Made by a program: the position numbers and the translations under genes. 8,915 nucleotides of DNA, taken from Akkermansia sp. (GTDB taxonomy: Bacteria > Verrucomicrobiota > Verrucomicrobiia > Verrucomicrobiales > Akkermansiaceae). Location of the stretch: assembly GCA_017379255.1 (NCBI GenBank), contig JAFNWZ010000034.1, positions 1 to 8,915 of the forward strand, in the 5' to 3' direction. Shown in pieces: positions 8,701-8,915 of this stretch. The notes below the pieces were generated by a model. That model was not told the DNA's origin. It did no database searches and saw nothing but the letters and a program-made list of their open reading frames with translations. Within the stretch, counting starts at the first letter, position 1. The number at the start of each line of letters is the position of its first letter.

Positions 8701-8915
8701 GCATCCAACAATTCATTCAGGTGCTGCTCCGCGTACTTACCGGTGAAGATAATATCACCCTGCTGCATGGTATCACCATAATCGGCATTCAGATTGACCG
8801 TGGAGCCGATATACACCGAATCCCGGAACTCGATGCTCCTTCCCGCAGCGGCAGAAAGGGTGATGACACCTCCCCTGGCATAGATACTGCGCAAGCGGTA
8901 GGTGCCGTTCGATAT
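2742..8915 (-). CDS. Giant Pmp-repeat, beta-helix-like surface protein with PEP-CTERM anchor (N-terminus beyond right edge)
   Basis: The window holds 2057 codons up to the TGA at 2744-2742; the frame is open through the right edge. The first possible start inside (TTG at 8894) falls inside a repeat and is not real. Numbered from 8915: 1-98 is a block repeated almost exactly at 458-555. Residues 277-473 hold six FxxN motifs (FEGN, FTGN, FEKN) alternating with GGAIY, as in chlamydial Pmp adhesins. About 1059-1479 and 1480-1849 are a diverged duplication. Much of the rest is Gly/Thr/Ser/Asn-rich and beta-strand-like, with GYSGAF, AWSGAF and EYTGTV elements resembling autotransporter-associated beta-strand repeats. 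The end (2034-2057) is a PEP-CTERM signal, so export and exosortase-dependent cell-surface sorting are expected. No outer-membrane barrel domain is visible. The role is unknown; adhesion or surface coating is inferred from repeat type only. It is probably monocistronic toward the terminator at 2673-2713; its promoter is outside. Confidence 0.9.
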   Translation of the reverse strand: MSNGTYRLRSIYARGGVITLSAAAGRSIEFRDSVYIGSTVNLNADYGDTMQQGDIIFTGKYAEQHLNELLDAAGAGRTATAQEILKSRTTVVNALTNLYGGRLCVEDGAIYQGQGITAMENSAATVRVQNATLHHSGYDLTFSAGTTLELVGNNTITGNVRMLEGSTLLLNAQEMLGVSYIVGNPEISGGMTLALSSDSAWTCENGVLLYVDGGIAGWDADKLTITGAGTYGFSDLSWVDNLLVLNYDEASFNRYFNGSVNANGRPEFDVIRHHYKSVVFEGNSVSSTDDYAWGGAIYGEEDRTITLSHNESVVFEGNSASSTDDYAWGGAIYGDNDSTITLSHNESVVFEGNTASGGLAEGGAIYVDDSTITLSHNENVVFEGNSASSTNNNGYEKAFGGAIYGAEGSTIVLSNNGSVEFTGNTASGKYANGGAIYAYGNLSIQNNDSVLFEKNAEISNGTYRLRSIYARGGVITLSAAAGRSIEFRDSVYIGSTVNLNADYGDTRQQGDIIFTGKYAEQHLNELLDAAGAGRTATAQEILNSRTTQVYALTNLYGGRLRVEDGTIYQGQGITAMEGSDSTIRVKDAALNHAGYNITLNSGTTLELEGTNDITAANLVMQEGSTLRFIMNEETQNEAAMSLTGNLLLNGAVVLTFDATPGVHRLVNLSSGTVTDWSNIVEQIDSGYNYELSYDDTGISLEVRWTEFEWPESCDELTLSSIKYGRANVKDDLMYNAVSVLDGTYQVTGEGSMAVAGELSVTGGADVTLDLATVAAGVEVGDDSSLSLQKGLNLVSLMTLDDEETEAAKAISVGRNAELSLTDAALLGQVATADETSAVYYQTETGDKLLKFTGDLGNGGLNLTLGEDDRTVRATDSAGFTGNITVLTGTTLVNDSATATDGLAFGANYATAPDKTITVQEDATLDINGRETYYHLVLEEMSVLKNSGADAHHDWKGIPAIDLQGDAEVIADAQICMVGADYGATSLNLNGHTLYKNGEAALVLRNTAINAGTLAVEQGMVRFMGDTSTAAGTALDVSQNGTLWISEGTGTYAGTLKIGTGGRVYLGEPPQGTMGGDHETNNHSMTLAGLSELELAGGTLTFRGTSVQLGSVSVTADSVLEIWDQIGTGGEPGHYSSVASMHISKSAELTLATTWKSALNIAALAGDGVLKVGSSRQVHRVTVGDISGYSGAFEVAGSSSSLTLTLGDDDVLDSSRVTMADGGQLKLSGAGVFRFSGLEGVDERAAAPSFLQDADWQGRIQLEDCTASGIKLNSFAAGRDELLVNGVSGWFMYGADVQPHIHLQAKGLTVLDNSKKTYTYLNGISGTGDFVVRSKSAYESGYEMRGAMEAWSGAFRVQQSTESANASTVNLSLNGGGTIFDGSEGSGVYLERTGTLNVTIGHADTASILKGDILNVGVTNGGTTTFGSLNVSLNHAVEVQGNIQASSMQIGAGADISFAGTVQADRWSVGKDASLCLGTGAVVYLSEAPNGVMEGDVQTDDRGTLDLTEATVELAGGRLSYRGKNMAMGEVNVTSDSVLEIWDQIGKDGVATNACTIDSLNLDAALTQTTTWKCTLEIGSLTGSGPLTVSSRNEKHYVTLNDLSEYTGTVSISGANTTLTLNMVKDAVVNASLVTKDNTSHLVLKGQGSYNIGTARSLAAGVCFAEDWEGSVRLTGTMAGETLSGLNQESSWVELFGVSGYLSQADAAAGAQTYGMNLKLTDAGETAAWNLNNGWNGDVRTFTGMVCGTGTLNRNHYRGTEQTLIFAGDVSGWSGALEHNATSATNNGQKVKTNVTFNGSSEINVAMRTNGKGELNVTLDDANLAAGSKVTVNSAIEATNLTVTEGTTVCLANEVELSNGVVLKSQSSSPAELSGVDVSASVLAGNGSTARLADVWMEGLAEAYGIRDVAMQNVHFSAGLATLSLSNVSFDDSCSFSVGADGIIILSDAMLQVTMPAENSGRSELLVNLGSLFQCHVQGELSINLDAATLLAAGYTTVKMDFGQNAAEDYSQLLLKLDGAAYTGMSGNVASFNLVPEPATTTLSLLALTTLAMRRRRR
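2745..2759 (-). repeat. CGC x5 trinucleotide repeat encoding the arginine tail
   Basis: The five terminal arginines are all encoded by the same codon, CGC, giving a perfect 15-bp trinucleotide run directly before the TGA stop. Slippage by whole units would change the number of arginines without a frameshift. Confidence 0.85.
2745..2816 (-). other. PEP-CTERM sorting signal of the giant surface protein
   Basis: The last 24 codons encode VPEP, then a hydrophobic helix (ATTTLSLLALTTLAM), then five arginines before the stop. This three-part layout is the PEP-CTERM signal recognised by exosortases, which are thought to cut near the PEP motif after export. The closely similar VPEP...LSLLAL...RRRR form is typical of Verrucomicrobiota such as Akkermansia. 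No exosortase gene lies in the window. Confidence 0.9.
3370..4478 (-). repeat. Diverged protein module, copy 2 (about residues 1480-1849 of the giant protein)
   Basis: Translation begins near VVYLSEAPNGVMEGD and continues through ELAGGRLSYRG, DSVLEIWDQIG, DWEGSVRL, GVSGYL, GWSGALEHN and GELNVTLDDA. The same elements in the same order occur 419 codons upstream, which shows an old internal duplication. Boundaries are approximate. DNA similarity is low except around the sequence for LEIWDQIG (near 4285-4315). Confidence 0.7.
4480..5740 (-). repeat. Diverged protein module, copy 1 (about residues 1059-1479 of the giant protein)
   Basis: Ordered elements matching copy 2 are RVYLGEPPQGTMGGD, ELAGGTLTFRG, DSVLEIWDQIG, DWQGRIQL, GVSGWF, AWSGAFRVQ and GTLNVTIGHA. 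The LEIWDQIG codons sit near 5542-5575, 1257 bp from those in copy 2. Boundaries are approximate. Confidence 0.7.
7250..7544 (-). repeat. Near-identical direct repeat, copy A (residues about 458-555)
   Basis: This 295-bp stretch aligns without gaps to 8621-8915 at an offset of 1371 bp (457 codons), with 11 mismatches by eye, about 96% identity. The 119 bases at 7426-7544 are identical to 8797-8915. Similarity continues more weakly toward about 7060. The encoded block includes GGVITLSAAAGRSIEFRDS and a helix-like KYAEQHLNELLDAAGAGRT. Confidence 0.9.
7497..8087 (-). repeat. Pmp-type repeat array (six FxxN, five GGAI motifs)
   Basis: Six units run from SVVFEGNSVSS (8087) to RSIYARGG (7497). Each begins with a (V/E/L)F(E/T)xN motif, five are followed by GGAIY, and several end in STITLSHNE. 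The first DNA units are near-identical tandem copies: the sequence ccttcaaataccacg recurs at 7765, 7861, 7966 and 8071, giving periods of 96, 105 and 105 bp, all multiples of three. The FxxN/GGAI pair defines chlamydial polymorphic membrane protein repeats, which fold as a beta-helix. Confidence 0.85.
8621..8915 (-). repeat. Near-identical direct repeat, copy B (residues 1-98, cut by right edge)
   Basis: Partner of 7250-7544 at a 1371-bp offset. The identity is perfect over the last 119 bases and up to the window end, so the repeat probably continues outside. Past 8620 toward about 8430 the similarity falls to roughly 80% over the first 70 bases and then lower. Copy-specific changes at the protein level are few (for example M50 versus R, K86 versus N, and VVN versus QVY). 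Confidence 0.9.

Noticed and set aside
8892..8894. TTG at 8894 as the start of the giant gene
   Set aside because: The frame is open to the window edge, and the same codon occurs as an internal leucine in copy A of the repeat, so the true start lies outside the window.

Overview
The window suggests a gut-type Verrucomicrobiota bacterium, most likely Akkermansia or a close relative. The reasons are moderately high GC and a giant repeat-rich surface protein that ends in the PEP-CTERM form common in that group: VPEP, a short hydrophobic stretch, then an arginine tail. This is inferred from motifs and composition; no search was run.

Layout, left to right. (1) Positions 1-1618, minus strand: an RlmI-type 23S rRNA methyltransferase gene, followed in an ATGA stop/start overlap by the first 102 codons of a CPA2 cation:proton antiporter resembling YbaL/KefB, which runs off the left edge. 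(2) Positions 1619-1697: a compact divergent promoter region. Each side has a near-consensus sigma70 promoter with a 17-bp spacer, and each -10 box lies only 6-7 bp before a GTG start codon, so both transcripts look leaderless. (3) Positions 1698-2636, plus strand: a xylose-isomerase-like TIM-barrel protein of the sugar phosphate isomerase/epimerase type. (4) Positions 2637-2741: a short intergenic gap with a 7-bp tandem repeat and a strong hairpin flanked by A and T tracts, which can terminate transcription from both converging genes. (5) Positions 2742-8915, minus strand: 2057 codons of a giant surface protein whose N-terminus lies beyond the right edge.

The giant protein is the main point of interest. 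It carries six chlamydial Pmp-like repeats (FxxN and GGAI motifs), a near-identical duplicated block 1371 bp apart, a second diverged duplication of about 420 residues, and long beta-helix-like sequence. It ends in a PEP-CTERM sorting signal instead of an autotransporter barrel. The window stops inside the near-identical duplication, so more copies may lie outside it. The three genes on the left look like housekeeping or metabolic functions and show no evident functional link to the surface protein. I see no tRNA, rRNA, CRISPR array, insertion sequence or phage gene, and no gene-free stretch longer than about 105 bases.
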